64,000 nt of DNA from Peptococcaceae bacterium. GTDB lineage: Bacteria > Bacillota > Peptococcia > Peptococcales > Peptococcaceae. The notes below the pieces were generated by a model that was not told where the DNA came from, did not search any database, and saw only the letters and a program-made list of their open reading frames with translations. The DNA lies in NCBI GenBank assembly GCA_017399005.1, contig JAFQEO010000016.1, positions 1 through 64,000 of the forward strand. Reading direction: 5' to 3'. The translations under genes and the position numbers were made by a program. This document shows positions 41,706-50,738 of the stretch, piece after piece (within the stretch, counting starts at the first letter, position 1; every line of letters starts with the position of its first letter).

Positions 41706-41744
41706 TTGACTGATATGTTGCATTGTAGTATGATTAATCATACT
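41706..41744 (+). promoter_or_regulatory. promoter with 18-bp palindrome over the -10
   Basis: TTGACT, a 17-base spacer and TATGAT (41729-41734). The exact palindrome AGTATGATTAATCATACT (41727-41744) covers the -10, so a bound repressor would block RNA polymerase. The AbrB-like protein encoded next is the first candidate. Confidence 0.7.
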
Positions 41745-41779
41745 TATTGTACCGGTTATACTTTGTGGGAGGTAAAAAT

Positions 41780-41989
41780 ATGAAAGTTCAGGATGGCAAA
41801 TTTGCATGGATGGTCAAAATAGGTGAGAAAGGTCAGTTTGTGATTCCAAAAGAAGCGAGAGATATGTTTGACCTTCAACCGGGAGAGGAGATTCTGGTAC
41901 TTGGGGATGAAAAGCGGGGGATAGCCATTCTTTCAAAAGAGATGCAGAAAGAATACATTGCACGCATTTTTTCGGAAATCGAGGACTGA
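41780..41989 (+). CDS. AbrB/SpoVT-type DNA-binding protein
   Basis: A 69-residue swapped-hairpin regulator. The core MVKIGEKGQFVIPKEARDMFDLQPGEEILVLGDEKRGIAIL matches the AbrB/MazE pattern (V-x-x-KGQ-x-V-I-P-x-x-x-R). A short C-terminal helix (SKEMQKEYIARIFSEIE) follows. GGGAGG fixes ATG 41780. It is encoded 16 bases upstream of a glycosyltransferase gene and just downstream of a palindromic operator, so it probably represses its own operon. Confidence 0.85.
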   Translation: MKVQDGKFAWMVKIGEKGQFVIPKEARDMFDLQPGEEILVLGDEKRGIAILSKEMQKEYIARIFSEIED

Positions 41990-42005
41990 AAGCAGGTGAA
42001 ATAAC

Positions 42006-43187
42006 ATGTTGAAAATTGTTTTCTTTTGTATACCTGCACACGGACATACCAATCCTACATTAGAAGTGGTAAGAGAACTGACAACAAGAGGACATCAGGT
42101 CTGGTACTATTCCTATAATATGATGAGGGAAAAAATAGAATCTACCGGAGCTGTTTTTGTATCCTGTGATGACTGCGATATGGAGATGAACCTGTCGCCG
42201 AAAGATGCGGCACGTATAGGAAAAGATCTGGCGTTATCCACCAGAATTCTTGTGGACACAACACTTGCTCTTGACGATAAAGTCTGTGCGGATATGGAAC
42301 GGTTAAAACCGGATTGTATTGTTGCGGATTCCATGGCAGCCTGGGGAAAAGCGGTTGCAATGAAACAGGGAATTCCTTTTGTATCTTCCACTACAACCTT
42401 TGCGTTTAATCAGCACTCGGCAAAAATTATGAAGCAGAGCTTTGGCGACTTTTTAAAGATGCTGTTATCCATGCCGGAAGTATCGAAACAGATTAAGCGA
42501 CTGCAGAAAAAGGGCTATCCGGTAAAAAATATTCTCGACATCCTTCAAAATGATAATAACACACACACTATTGTATATACATCACCGGAGTTTCAGCCCT
42601 GTTCCGAAACGTTTTCAGACAAATTCGCCTTTGTCGGTCCTTCTATTCGTCCGGCAGCATCAGAAATAAAAAAGACAGCGGACAAGCTTGTCTATATTTC
42701 TATGGGAACAGTCAACAATGACAGGATGTTATTATATAAAAACTGTATTTCCGCTCTGGCAGATACCGGATATCAGGTAATATTATCCGTAGGGAATCTG
42801 GTACCGGTTGAAGATTTTGGAACACTGCCGGAAAATATATCCGTTTTCTCGCATGTAGACCAGATTGCTGTGCTTCAGCAGGCAGATGTTTTTGTGTCAC
42901 ACTGTGGAATGAACAGTGCCAGTGAAAGTCTTTATTTCGGGGTTCCGCTTGTTATGCTGCCGCAGACAGCGGAGCAGAGCGGCGTAGCTGAACGCGTATA
43001 TCAGCTTGGTGCTGGTATCAAACTGGCTAAAACCGATGAGGCATCTATACTGCATGCAATTAATACCATGCTGACAGATGACAACTATAAGCAGAATGCG
43101 ATGGCTTTGTCGGAAAGTTTTAAACAGTGCAGCGGGGCGAAAGGTGCTGCAGATAAAATTATCCAGGTATGCAAAAATAGAACATAA
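42006..43187 (+). CDS. MGT-type glycosyltransferase (macrolide glycosyltransferase-like)
   Basis: A 393-residue GT-B enzyme of family GT1. The N-domain starts with VVFFCIPAHGHTNPTLEVVRELTTRGH. The sugar-nucleotide domain shows YISMGTVNN, the VFSHVDQIAVLQQADVFVSHCGMNSASESLYFGVPLVMLPQTAEQ signature with the donor-binding His and Glu/Gln, and a GAGIKLA loop. These enzymes move glucose or similar sugars from UDP-sugars to hydrophobic acceptors such as macrolides or lipids. The acceptor here is unknown. CAGGTGA precedes ATG 42006. It is co-transcribed with the AbrB-like gene. Confidence 0.88.
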   Translation: MLKIVFFCIPAHGHTNPTLEVVRELTTRGHQVWYYSYNMMREKIESTGAVFVSCDDCDMEMNLSPKDAARIGKDLALSTRILVDTTLALDDKVCADMERLKPDCIVADSMAAWGKAVAMKQGIPFVSSTTTFAFNQHSAKIMKQSFGDFLKMLLSMPEVSKQIKRLQKKGYPVKNILDILQNDNNTHTIVYTSPEFQPCSETFSDKFAFVGPSIRPAASEIKKTADKLVYISMGTVNNDRMLLYKNCISALADTGYQVILSVGNLVPVEDFGTLPENISVFSHVDQIAVLQQADVFVSHCGMNSASESLYFGVPLVMLPQTAEQSGVAERVYQLGAGIKLAKTDEASILHAINTMLTDDNYKQNAMALSESFKQCSGAKGAADKIIQVCKNRT

Positions 43188-43199
43188 TGGTATGTGTTT

Positions 43200-43232
43200 A
43201 AGGTTCTCCTGTCAAAGTTGGGGAACCTTTTT
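43200..43232 (+). terminator. terminator of abrB-glycosyltransferase operon
   Basis: Stem AAGGTTCTCC / GGGGAACCTT with T run. Confidence 0.75.
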
Positions 43233-43307
43233 CTGTTTTCAGGATTTAGACGCATTTCTGAGCGAAGGAATAAAAAATGTAGATTGCTTCACATGCTGAA
43301 AATTTTC

Positions 43308-43358
43308 TTGACATTGTTTGTCTAATGCAGTAGACTAAAAATGTCTAATGGAGTAGAC
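43308..43358 (+). promoter_or_regulatory. blaI-type promoter with two GTCTA-N6-TAGAC operators
   Basis: TTGACA (43308-43313), a 17-base spacer and TAGACT (43331-43336). Operator 1 GTCTAATGCAGTAGAC (43320-43335) covers the -10, and operator 2 GTCTAATGGAGTAGAC (43343-43358) lies 23 bases on, at the start site. Two dyads over a promoter are the usual arrangement for BlaI/MecI repressors. Confidence 0.82.
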
Positions 43359-43374
43359 AAAAGGAGTGATATTT

Positions 43375-43737
43375 ATGGAAACGCCTAAAATTTTTGATAG
43401 TGAATACAAATTTGCAAGTATTGTGTGGGCGTATGAGCCGGTTACTACAAAGGAACTGGTGAAGCTCTGTCAGGACGAGCTGGAATGGAAACGCACCACA
43501 ACCTATACAGTGTTAAAACGATTATGTGAGCGGGGTATCTTTCAGAATGAGAATTCGGTGGTGACCTCGCTGATACCGAAGGAACAGATTCAGAAAGGCG
43601 AGAGCCGTCAGTTTGTGCAGCGCACTTTTGGAGGGTCACTGCCGGGGTTTATTGCTGCATTTTTAGGCAACGACAAACTGACCGAACAGGAGGCAGAAGA
43701 GCTGAAAGCTATGATTGATCAGCACAGGGAGGGCTAG
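43375..43737 (+). CDS. blaI: BlaI/MecI/CopY family repressor
   Basis: A 120-residue winged-helix repressor. The DNA-binding part is IFDSEYKFASIVWAYEPVTTKELVKLCQDELEWKRTTTYTVLKRLCERGIFQNEN with the characteristic TTTYTVLKRL recognition helix. The C-terminal dimer domain is SRQFVQRTFGGSLPGFIAAFLGNDKLTEQEAEELKAMI. In the classical system, the repressor is cut by the BlaR1 sensor peptidase after a signal at the membrane. AAGGAG fixes ATG 43375. It is followed after two bases by a BlaR1-like gene. A beta-lactamase target gene is not seen nearby. Confidence 0.9.
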   Translation: METPKIFDSEYKFASIVWAYEPVTTKELVKLCQDELEWKRTTTYTVLKRLCERGIFQNENSVVTSLIPKEQIQKGESRQFVQRTFGGSLPGFIAAFLGNDKLTEQEAEELKAMIDQHREG

Positions 43738-43739
43738 AT

Positions 43740-46679
43740 ATGACAGCATTGGAACAATTGTTTTTAGACGTAGTCAATTTATCACTCACAGCCAGCTGGG
43801 TGATTGCAATCGTGTTATTACTGCGCTTGGCATTAAAGCCTGTGCCCAAAAAATATGTGTGCCTGTTGTGGTTTGTGGTACTGTTTCGATTACTCTGCCC
43901 GGTGACACTGGAGAGCGAGTTCAGTCTGGTACCGCCTCATGAGGAAGTAAAGTATGAGATAGTGTATACTACACCGCAGGTGGAAACGAACTCTGAGCCG
44001 GTAAATACAGTTCTGAACCAGACGTTGAATCCGGTTTTAGAACAGAACTCGGCACCAAACCCTATGGGCAGCGTCAATCCGCTGCAGGTGTATATTTTTA
44101 TTGCGGCATGGCTGTGGGTTATCGGCATAGCTGTATTGTGCGGCTATACACTTATCAGCTGGGTTTGGTTACGGCATCAGCTGGCGGAATCCATCCCCGA
44201 TGAGGGCAATGTATATGTAAGCGATGCCATTACCTCACCCTTTGTGTTTGGCATCGTAAATCCTAAAATTTATCTGCCATACGGATTGGAGGATGACGAA
44301 CGCCGGTGGGTGCTGCTGCATGAACAGAGCCATATTGCGCGTAAGGATTATCTGGTGAAGCCGTTATTCTGGCTGGCGGTTATCCTGCACTGGATGAATC
44401 CGCTGGTGTGGATTGCGTGGTTCTGCTTTAGTCGCGATTTGGAATTAGCCTGTGATGAACGGGCAACGGCAGCTATGAATAAAAATGAAAAATGGAGCTA
44501 CAGTAATACCCTGCTGAATCTGGCAGTGGAGAAACGTTCTATCAAATGCCCGGTGGCATTCAGCAACAATGGGGTGCGTCAGAGAATTGAACGAATATTG
44601 AAGTATAAACAGCTGCCGAAGGTGATAATCGGTGTAGTGCTGATAGCATTGATGATTTGCGGAGTTGGGCTGCTGATGAATCCGACTGAGGTTTATACAT
44701 TGGCAGAGTTTGAGCCAAAGCTGGTGAAAGAATATCCAGAGGGGATTAGCAACATCAAAATTCAATATGGTGCAATCGAAGCTCCGGTGTATTCGGGGTA
44801 TGATGAAGCGGAAACGAGAATGGAATTTCGAAATCAGCTGGCGAATCTGAAAGTAACGAAAGCAAAAGAAACTGAATTTCCGTTTACGAACACTATGATA
44901 TCCTTTATGGGTGTGCTGGAATACGGGTATGATTCAGAACGAGATATGATGTATGGTTCATCAGAAGGTTGCGAACTTGTAATTTCTGACGATTTTACAA
45001 CAATCTTTGCTAAGGATACGCTGAAAGTAAAAAATCCTGATGCGTTAAAAGAATTGCTTCTGCCGTACTGTAACGAGGCAAAAACTCGATATCAGCAAAC
45101 AACCTTTTATGCAGATTTGAACCATGACGGTACAGATGAAACGATAATCCTAAACAAAGGAAACTGGTCTTCCATGGATGAAGTGCGATTGGGAGTCTAT
45201 CAGGACGATGGAACGCTTCTCTATAGTGATTCTTTGTATGCTGCACATGTCGGCTGGAAGACCTATTTCCTCTATGAGAAAGATGGCAAAGACTATCTTC
45301 TGGAATTCAATCCAACCATGTATCAGGGTAATGCAGCTTATTCGTGGTACATGATGGACTTTGATCGAAGTGGAAAACTGCGTATCGTAGATGAAGACAG
45401 GGTAGAGTTCAGTGTAAATCCAGAACAGTTTTATGAGTTTGATGTAGATGCTATCTATGCGTTTCTGCAGGAAACCGAAAATATGCTGAACGATGCGACA
45501 TTATTAGTTTCGGTAGAAGATGGGGAATTGCTGTATAGCACGGCACAAAAAACGCACTGGCTCGGGGTGTTTTATTATCTGGACTGGCTGGATGAAGCGA
45601 AAGGCGATACCCTAGAGCAGAAACTGTATGCCTATCAGCAGAAGGTTTATTACGAACGCCCTGAATATTTATTACGTCAGTGGCTTATGGAAAAACAGGG
45701 TTTTGACGAGACAGCGCACTATCTGGATAATCCAAAGCTGATAGATATTGACGGTGACCAGTCTGTGTCCTATGAGTGGAAACAGAAATCGGATAATGAG
45801 GTAACTGGAATTTATGCAATCAGTGCAATGAATTCTGACGATTATATGGATGTAAAAGAAGGCAGAAATTATTATATCTATGCAGGAGAGCGTTGGAAGT
45901 TACTTGAAAATAGTGTGGAAATGGACAGAATACATGAAATGGTAGATGCGTGGGCAGAAGCGTATGCCAATAGAGATGGACAGAAACGTTATGATATGTT
46001 AAAACGCGAATATCAGCTTCAAATTGATAATCGAGGCTCTACGTACGAATTATGGATGCCGTACTGGAGTGAAGATAAACAGGTTCTTGATTTGCGTGGT
46101 TCTAGTCCGTGGGTTGAAAGCTGGACAATAAATACCAATGAGGATCCAGAAAACTATCTGGCTGTCATTACCTATGATATGGCGGATTCCGCAAAACAAC
46201 ACTATATTTATCAGGAACAGATTAAGATTCAGCAGATTAATGATACACTGAAAGTAACATCCTGTGATGTAACAATTTCAAATCTGACCTCAGAACAATG
46301 TTGGAAGGCTGTAAACATTGTAGCAGACTTGCAAAACGGTCGTGAAACATGGCGATTAGACCCAGAACAGGTGGCTTTTGCTTTTCTGTCAGATTATTTG
46401 AACATTTCGCCAGAGGAGATTGTAGAGGATGACAGGACACAGACCGGAGGACGCTATTCACCGGGATATAATAGAGTAACATATATGATGAAGAACGGAG
46501 ATACCTATACCGTCCAGCTCTATCAGCCACTGATTCAAACCGATGTTTCCGACTGTGATTTCTGGGCGGTGGAAAGTTACACATATAATGAATGGGGCGG
46601 GGATGGTTTCCAGTCATTTAAACCATATCATTATGATGTTCGGCATGATGCATGGGCTTCGCTGCACATTAGAGAGTAA
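43740..46679 (+). CDS. BlaR1-like M56 membrane peptidase, paralog 1, with non-penicillin-binding sensor region
   Basis: A 979-residue protein. The first ~320 residues are an M56 module: three N-terminal membrane helices, the zinc site HEQSHIARKD (His194-His198), the distal ligand region ACDERATAA and a fourth helix (VIIGVVLIALMICGVGLLM). BlaR1 and MecR1 end in a ~260-residue penicillin-binding domain. Here it is replaced by ~650 extracytoplasmic residues with a calcium-loop-like ADLNHDGTDETIIL (near 458), NPTMYQGNAAYSWYMMDFDRSGKLRIVDED, and later segments with WAEAYANRDGQ. No SxxK-type active site was found in the expected position. It shares an operon with blaI. Confidence 0.85.
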   Translation: MTALEQLFLDVVNLSLTASWVIAIVLLLRLALKPVPKKYVCLLWFVVLFRLLCPVTLESEFSLVPPHEEVKYEIVYTTPQVETNSEPVNTVLNQTLNPVLEQNSAPNPMGSVNPLQVYIFIAAWLWVIGIAVLCGYTLISWVWLRHQLAESIPDEGNVYVSDAITSPFVFGIVNPKIYLPYGLEDDERRWVLLHEQSHIARKDYLVKPLFWLAVILHWMNPLVWIAWFCFSRDLELACDERATAAMNKNEKWSYSNTLLNLAVEKRSIKCPVAFSNNGVRQRIERILKYKQLPKVIIGVVLIALMICGVGLLMNPTEVYTLAEFEPKLVKEYPEGISNIKIQYGAIEAPVYSGYDEAETRMEFRNQLANLKVTKAKETEFPFTNTMISFMGVLEYGYDSERDMMYGSSEGCELVISDDFTTIFAKDTLKVKNPDALKELLLPYCNEAKTRYQQTTFYADLNHDGTDETIILNKGNWSSMDEVRLGVYQDDGTLLYSDSLYAAHVGWKTYFLYEKDGKDYLLEFNPTMYQGNAAYSWYMMDFDRSGKLRIVDEDRVEFSVNPEQFYEFDVDAIYAFLQETENMLNDATLLVSVEDGELLYSTAQKTHWLGVFYYLDWLDEAKGDTLEQKLYAYQQKVYYERPEYLLRQWLMEKQGFDETAHYLDNPKLIDIDGDQSVSYEWKQKSDNEVTGIYAISAMNSDDYMDVKEGRNYYIYAGERWKLLENSVEMDRIHEMVDAWAEAYANRDGQKRYDMLKREYQLQIDNRGSTYELWMPYWSEDKQVLDLRGSSPWVESWTINTNEDPENYLAVITYDMADSAKQHYIYQEQIKIQQINDTLKVTSCDVTISNLTSEQCWKAVNIVADLQNGRETWRLDPEQVAFAFLSDYLNISPEEIVEDDRTQTGGRYSPGYNRVTYMMKNGDTYTVQLYQPLIQTDVSDCDFWAVESYTYNEWGGDGFQSFKPYHYDVRHDAWASLHIRE

Positions 46680-46712
46680 TATAGAACGTAACATCGAGGG
46701 GAGGACAAATGG

Positions 46713-49364
46713 ATGGAGCAGATTTTTTTAGACGTAGTCAATTTATCACTTACAGCCAGCTGGGTGATTGCAATTGTATTGTTACTGCGCTTGGTATTAA
46801 AGCCTGTGCCCAAAAAATATGTGTGCCTGTTGTGGTTTGTGGTACTGTTTCGATTATTATGCCCGGTATCGCTGGAGAGTGAATTCAGTCTGGTACCGCC
46901 TCATGAGGAAGTAAAGTATGAGATTGTGTATACTACACCGCAGGTGGAAACCAACTCTGAGCCGGTAAATACAGTTCTGAACCAGACGGTGAATCCGGTT
47001 TTAGAACAGAACTCGGCACCAAACCCTATGGGCAGCGTCAATCCGCTGCAGGTGTATATTTTTATTGCGGCATGGCTGTGGGTTATCGGCATAGCGGTAT
47101 TGTGCGGCTATACACTTATCAGCTGGGTTCGGTTACGGCATCAGCTGGCAGAATCGGTTCCTGACGGGGAGAATATTTACCTGAGTGATGCCATTGCCTC
47201 GCCCTTTGTGTTTGGCATCGTAAAGCCAAAAATTTATCTGCCTTACGGGCTGGATGATGACGAGCGCCAATGGGTATTAGCCCACGAACAGAGCCATATT
47301 GCCCGGAAGGATTTTATTGTGAAGCCGTTATTCTGGCTGGCGGTTATCCTGCACTGGATGAATCCGCTGGTGTGGATTGCGTGGTTCTGCTTTAGTCGCG
47401 ATTTGGAATTAGCCTGTGATGAACGGGCAACCGCCTCCATGAATGGCAACGAAAAATGGAATTACAGCAATACCCTGCTGAATCTGGCAGTGGAGAAACG
47501 CTCTATCAAATGCCCGGTGGCATTCAGCAACAATGGGGTGCGTCAGAGAATCGAGCGGATATTGAAGTATAAACAGCTGCCGAAAGTGATAATCAGTATC
47601 GTACTGGTAGTGCTGATAATTTGCGGAATTGGGCTGATTCTGAATCCGGCAGAAGTTTATAAATTATCCGACTTTGAGCCCAAACTGGTGAAAGAGTATC
47701 CAGAAGGAATTAACAAGATTAATATACAATATGGTTCAATTGATACAAACCTAAATTCAGTATATGATGCAGATAGAATCGAGCAGTTGCGGAATGCATT
47801 GGCAGAACTGGAAGTAAAGAAAACAATAGAAAATGATTATCCGTTCACAAGTGCGATGATTAGTATTGGTGGTGTATTAGAACATAAAGCGTATGATCCA
47901 GAGAAAAAGATGGGGTCCATGTCAATGGAAAATTGTACGCTGGTGCTATCTGGTGATTTCACTACAATTTATGGTCAGGAAACACTGAAAGTGAAGAAAA
48001 AGGATGCATTGAAAGAGTTAATTTTGCCTTATTGTATTCAAGCATGGGATGACTACCGTAATACTACATTTTCTGCAGATTTGAATCATGACGGCATTGA
48101 TGAAAAAATCATTCTTAACGCAGGGAACTGGAGTGCAATGGATGAAGTGCGGCTTGGTATTTATCAGCAAGATGGAATGCTTTTGCATACTGCGGCGTTA
48201 TATGGAGGACATGCAGGATGGAACAATTATTTCCTCTATACGAAAGACGATAAAGACTATCTTCTGGAATTCAGCCCTACCATGTATCAGGGATATGCAG
48301 ATTATTCGTGGAAGCTGATGGATTTTGACCGAAGCGGGAAACTGCGTATAGTGGATGAAGACACTGTGAAGTTTAACAGTCACGCATATCCATATGAATT
48401 TGATGTAGAGGCTATCCTTACATTTATGGAAGGGGCAGAGCGTGTGATTCGTCCGTCGATGCTGCTGGTTTCTACCGAAGACGGGAAACTGGAATACAGC
48501 ACGGTTAATCAGCCTCACACCCGCACTGCAGAAAGCTATCTGCGTTCATGGCTGGATATGACACCATCGGCGTTAAATATGGGTATGGATACCTGGAATA
48601 CCCTATCGCTGAAAGAACAGCTTTATAATTATGAATACGATTTGCAGGAAGCGGCGCGATATAATCTGGCTCACGCATGGGCAGAGGCTTATGGGGAAGA
48701 AACAGAAGAAAGCAATGAAAGCCGCTATGCACTGCTGAGCGAGAATTTGCAGAAATCCGTGGATACTATGCGCAGACAGAACGGTGCGACCGATGAGATA
48801 TGGCTGCCGTATAGCAAGTATGCCAGAGTGCCAATGGTGAGTTCTTATCAGATTATGCTGAACCCTCCAACAGGGCAGGGCAACGATAGCTTTACAGAAA
48901 ACTGCAGCGCGCTGATTCATTATGAGGGTTATGACAATGCGGGCAAGCCGTTTATTACCGAGGAGCTTATTGTGCTGGCGCAGGAAGGAAATGAATGGCG
49001 TGTAATCGATGGCGAAACGGTGATTTACTGTATGACAGAGGCGGAGTATCAGTTATCACAGCAGATTATCGCACAGCTGAAAGAAGGACATCACTCGTGG
49101 ATATTAGACCCGGAACTGGTGGCTGTTGAATTTATACATCGCCATCTGAACCTGCAAAATGGTACGAATACCGCATGGGATAAAGAAAAACAGATGCTCG
49201 TTTACACCGTGGACGGCAGGGAATATGGCGTTTATTTATCGCAGCCGGTAAAAAATGTCTTGCAACCAGCCTGTAATTTCTGGTATGTTAATGGATATGA
49301 GATAGAAGGAAACGACTATTATATCAGTCTTGAGGAATGGGCTGAGGTTCACCTCGGTCTGTAA
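46713..49364 (+). CDS. BlaR1-like M56 membrane peptidase, paralog 2
   Basis: An 883-residue tandem copy of the preceding gene. The first ~320 residues are almost identical in protein and DNA, including HEQSHIARKD (His191-His195) and ACDERATAS. The outer region keeps the ADLNHDGIDEKIIL loop, GNWSAMDEVRLG, PTMYQGYADYSWKLMDFDRSGKLRIVDED and WAEAYGEETEES, but the rest has diverged and is ~100 residues shorter. GGGGAGG ten bases upstream supports ATG 46713. Both copies should report to the same BlaI protein while sensing different ligands, which is inferred. It starts 33 bases after copy 1. Confidence 0.85.
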   Translation: MEQIFLDVVNLSLTASWVIAIVLLLRLVLKPVPKKYVCLLWFVVLFRLLCPVSLESEFSLVPPHEEVKYEIVYTTPQVETNSEPVNTVLNQTVNPVLEQNSAPNPMGSVNPLQVYIFIAAWLWVIGIAVLCGYTLISWVRLRHQLAESVPDGENIYLSDAIASPFVFGIVKPKIYLPYGLDDDERQWVLAHEQSHIARKDFIVKPLFWLAVILHWMNPLVWIAWFCFSRDLELACDERATASMNGNEKWNYSNTLLNLAVEKRSIKCPVAFSNNGVRQRIERILKYKQLPKVIISIVLVVLIICGIGLILNPAEVYKLSDFEPKLVKEYPEGINKINIQYGSIDTNLNSVYDADRIEQLRNALAELEVKKTIENDYPFTSAMISIGGVLEHKAYDPEKKMGSMSMENCTLVLSGDFTTIYGQETLKVKKKDALKELILPYCIQAWDDYRNTTFSADLNHDGIDEKIILNAGNWSAMDEVRLGIYQQDGMLLHTAALYGGHAGWNNYFLYTKDDKDYLLEFSPTMYQGYADYSWKLMDFDRSGKLRIVDEDTVKFNSHAYPYEFDVEAILTFMEGAERVIRPSMLLVSTEDGKLEYSTVNQPHTRTAESYLRSWLDMTPSALNMGMDTWNTLSLKEQLYNYEYDLQEAARYNLAHAWAEAYGEETEESNESRYALLSENLQKSVDTMRRQNGATDEIWLPYSKYARVPMVSSYQIMLNPPTGQGNDSFTENCSALIHYEGYDNAGKPFITEELIVLAQEGNEWRVIDGETVIYCMTEAEYQLSQQIIAQLKEGHHSWILDPELVAVEFIHRHLNLQNGTNTAWDKEKQMLVYTVDGREYGVYLSQPVKNVLQPACNFWYVNGYEIEGNDYYISLEEWAEVHLGL

Positions 49365-49387
49365 ACGGTGAAAGGGAGATTATAATT

Positions 49388-49891
49388 ATGCATATCCGAC
49401 ATGCGGAAATAAATGAGTTAGATACCATCATGGAGATTTATGCCTATGCGAGAGGGTTTATGGCGGAAACGGGAAATCCCAAGCAGTGGGGTGCCACCAA
49501 CTGGCCGCCTCGCACCATGATTGAACAGGATATCAGGGATAAAACCTGCCATGTATGCTGTGAGGGCGATGAAATTCTGGGTGTGTTTTATTACAACTAC
49601 GGGAAGAACATCGACCCGGCATATAATTATATTGTAGATGGTGACTGGAAGGATGCCAGCCCTTACGGTGTGGTGCATCGCATTGCATCAGGCGGCAAGG
49701 CTAAAGGGGTAGGCAAGTTCTGTATCCGCTGGGCTGTGGAAAAAAGCGGCGGCCATCTGCGTATGGATACCCACGGGGATAATAAAATTATGCAGAATCT
49801 GCTGACCGGTTTGGGTTTTGTTCACTGCGGCACCATTTATGTGGTGGAGGATAATGACCCGCGCCTGGCGTATGAAAAACTGGCGGAGTAA
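49388..49891 (+). CDS. GNAT family N-acetyltransferase
   Basis: A 167-residue GNAT fold. It starts HIRHAEINELDTIMEIYAYARGFMAETGNPKQWG, a form common in GNAT enzymes of gut Bacillota. CCEGDEILGVFYYNYG is the central strand, and ASGGKAKGVGKFCIRWAVEKSG is the acetyl-CoA loop (motif A, here variant). HLRMDTHGDNKIMQNLLTGLGFVHCGTIYV is motif B. The acetyl acceptor is unknown. The ribosome site is AAGGGAG, 23 bases after the M56 gene. It may be the last member of the blaI operon. Confidence 0.85.
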   Translation: MHIRHAEINELDTIMEIYAYARGFMAETGNPKQWGATNWPPRTMIEQDIRDKTCHVCCEGDEILGVFYYNYGKNIDPAYNYIVDGDWKDASPYGVVHRIASGGKAKGVGKFCIRWAVEKSGGHLRMDTHGDNKIMQNLLTGLGFVHCGTIYVVEDNDPRLAYEKLAE

Positions 49892-49896
49892 AGAAT

Positions 49897-49951
49897 AAAG
49901 ACAGGCAGTACAGTTGCGTGTTATCATGCAATCTGCGCTGCCTGTCTTTTT
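49897..49951. terminator. bidirectional terminator
   Basis: Twelve-base stem AAAGACAGGCAG / CTGCCTGTCTTT with an inner TTGC/GCAA hairpin and T runs. It ends both the GNAT gene and the convergent ABC operon. Confidence 0.85.
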
Positions 49952-49964
49952 GTATGTGTATTGC

Positions 49965-50738
49965 TTAATATAGTGTCGGTTTTGAGAAGTGATAGAAGGT
50001 CTGTGTGCCTTCTTTAAACAGATGGGTTTTAATATTGAATATCCGGTCGATTTCGCCGCTTCGAATTACTTCCTGCGGTGAGCCTTCGGTCTGAATCATG
50101 CCGTTATCCATCAGGATAATGTGGTCGGAGTATTCCAGTGCCAGATTCAGGTCGTGCAGTACCATGATGATGGTTTTTCCGGCTTCGTTCAGGCTGCGAA
50201 TCAGTTCCATAATATCAAAGCGGATATTGATATCCAGATAGGTGGTTGGTTCATCCAGAAAGATAATATCGGTATCCTGCGCTAAAGCCATGGCAATGTA
50301 GGCTCTTTGCCGCTGCCCGCCGGACAACCGGTTTACCATGCGGTGCCGGTAGTCTTCGGCTTTTACATATCGTAACGCCTGGTCGATAATCTGTTTATCC
50401 TGCGGCATTAAGCCCTGGCCGTATTTCTGATGCGGATAGCGGCCGTAAGCCACTAAATCCTCCACAGTGATTTCCGGCGGATGGTTGGTCTGGCTCAGAA
50501 GTGCCACCTGTTTTGCCAGCTCTTTGTTTTTCATGCCGTGCACATCTTCGCCGCGCAACAGCACTTTGCCGGATGATGGCTGAAGCAGTCGGCAGATAAC
50601 TTTTAACAGTGTACTTTTGCCGCAGCCGTTAGGCCCCAGAATGGAGGTTACCTTGTATTCCTCAAAAGATGTGGTGATATTCTGCAGCAGGTTGGGCTGA
50701 CCGGGATAGGAATAGCATACGTTTTCCAGTTTAATCAT
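49965..50738 (-). CDS. iron/heme/cobalamin-type ABC transporter ATP-binding protein
   Basis: A 257-residue FecE/FhuC/BtuD-type ATPase. Walker A is GPNGCGKSTLL, the Q-loop lies in VALLSQTNHPPEITVEDLVAYGRYPHQ (typical of siderophore and vitamin B12 importers), the signature is LSGGQRQRAYIAMAL, Walker B is DIIFLDEPTTYLD, and the switch His is in VLHDLNLAL. The gene overlaps the permease gene by 8 bases and is the last of the permease-linked set. It energises uptake of the substrate delivered by the lipoprotein encoded at 51722. Confidence 0.92.
   Translation of the reverse strand: MIKLENVCYSYPGQPNLLQNITTSFEEYKVTSILGPNGCGKSTLLKVICRLLQPSSGKVLLRGEDVHGMKNKELAKQVALLSQTNHPPEITVEDLVAYGRYPHQKYGQGLMPQDKQIIDQALRYVKAEDYRHRMVNRLSGGQRQRAYIAMALAQDTDIIFLDEPTTYLDINIRFDIMELIRSLNEAGKTIIMVLHDLNLALEYSDHIILMDNGMIQTEGSPQEVIRSGEIDRIFNIKTHLFKEGTQTFYHFSKPTLY

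Noticed and set aside
43740-49364. Penicillin-binding sensor domain in the BlaR1-like proteins
   Set aside because: No SxxK with following SxN and KTG motifs was seen in the outer regions. They are therefore described as a different sensor type.
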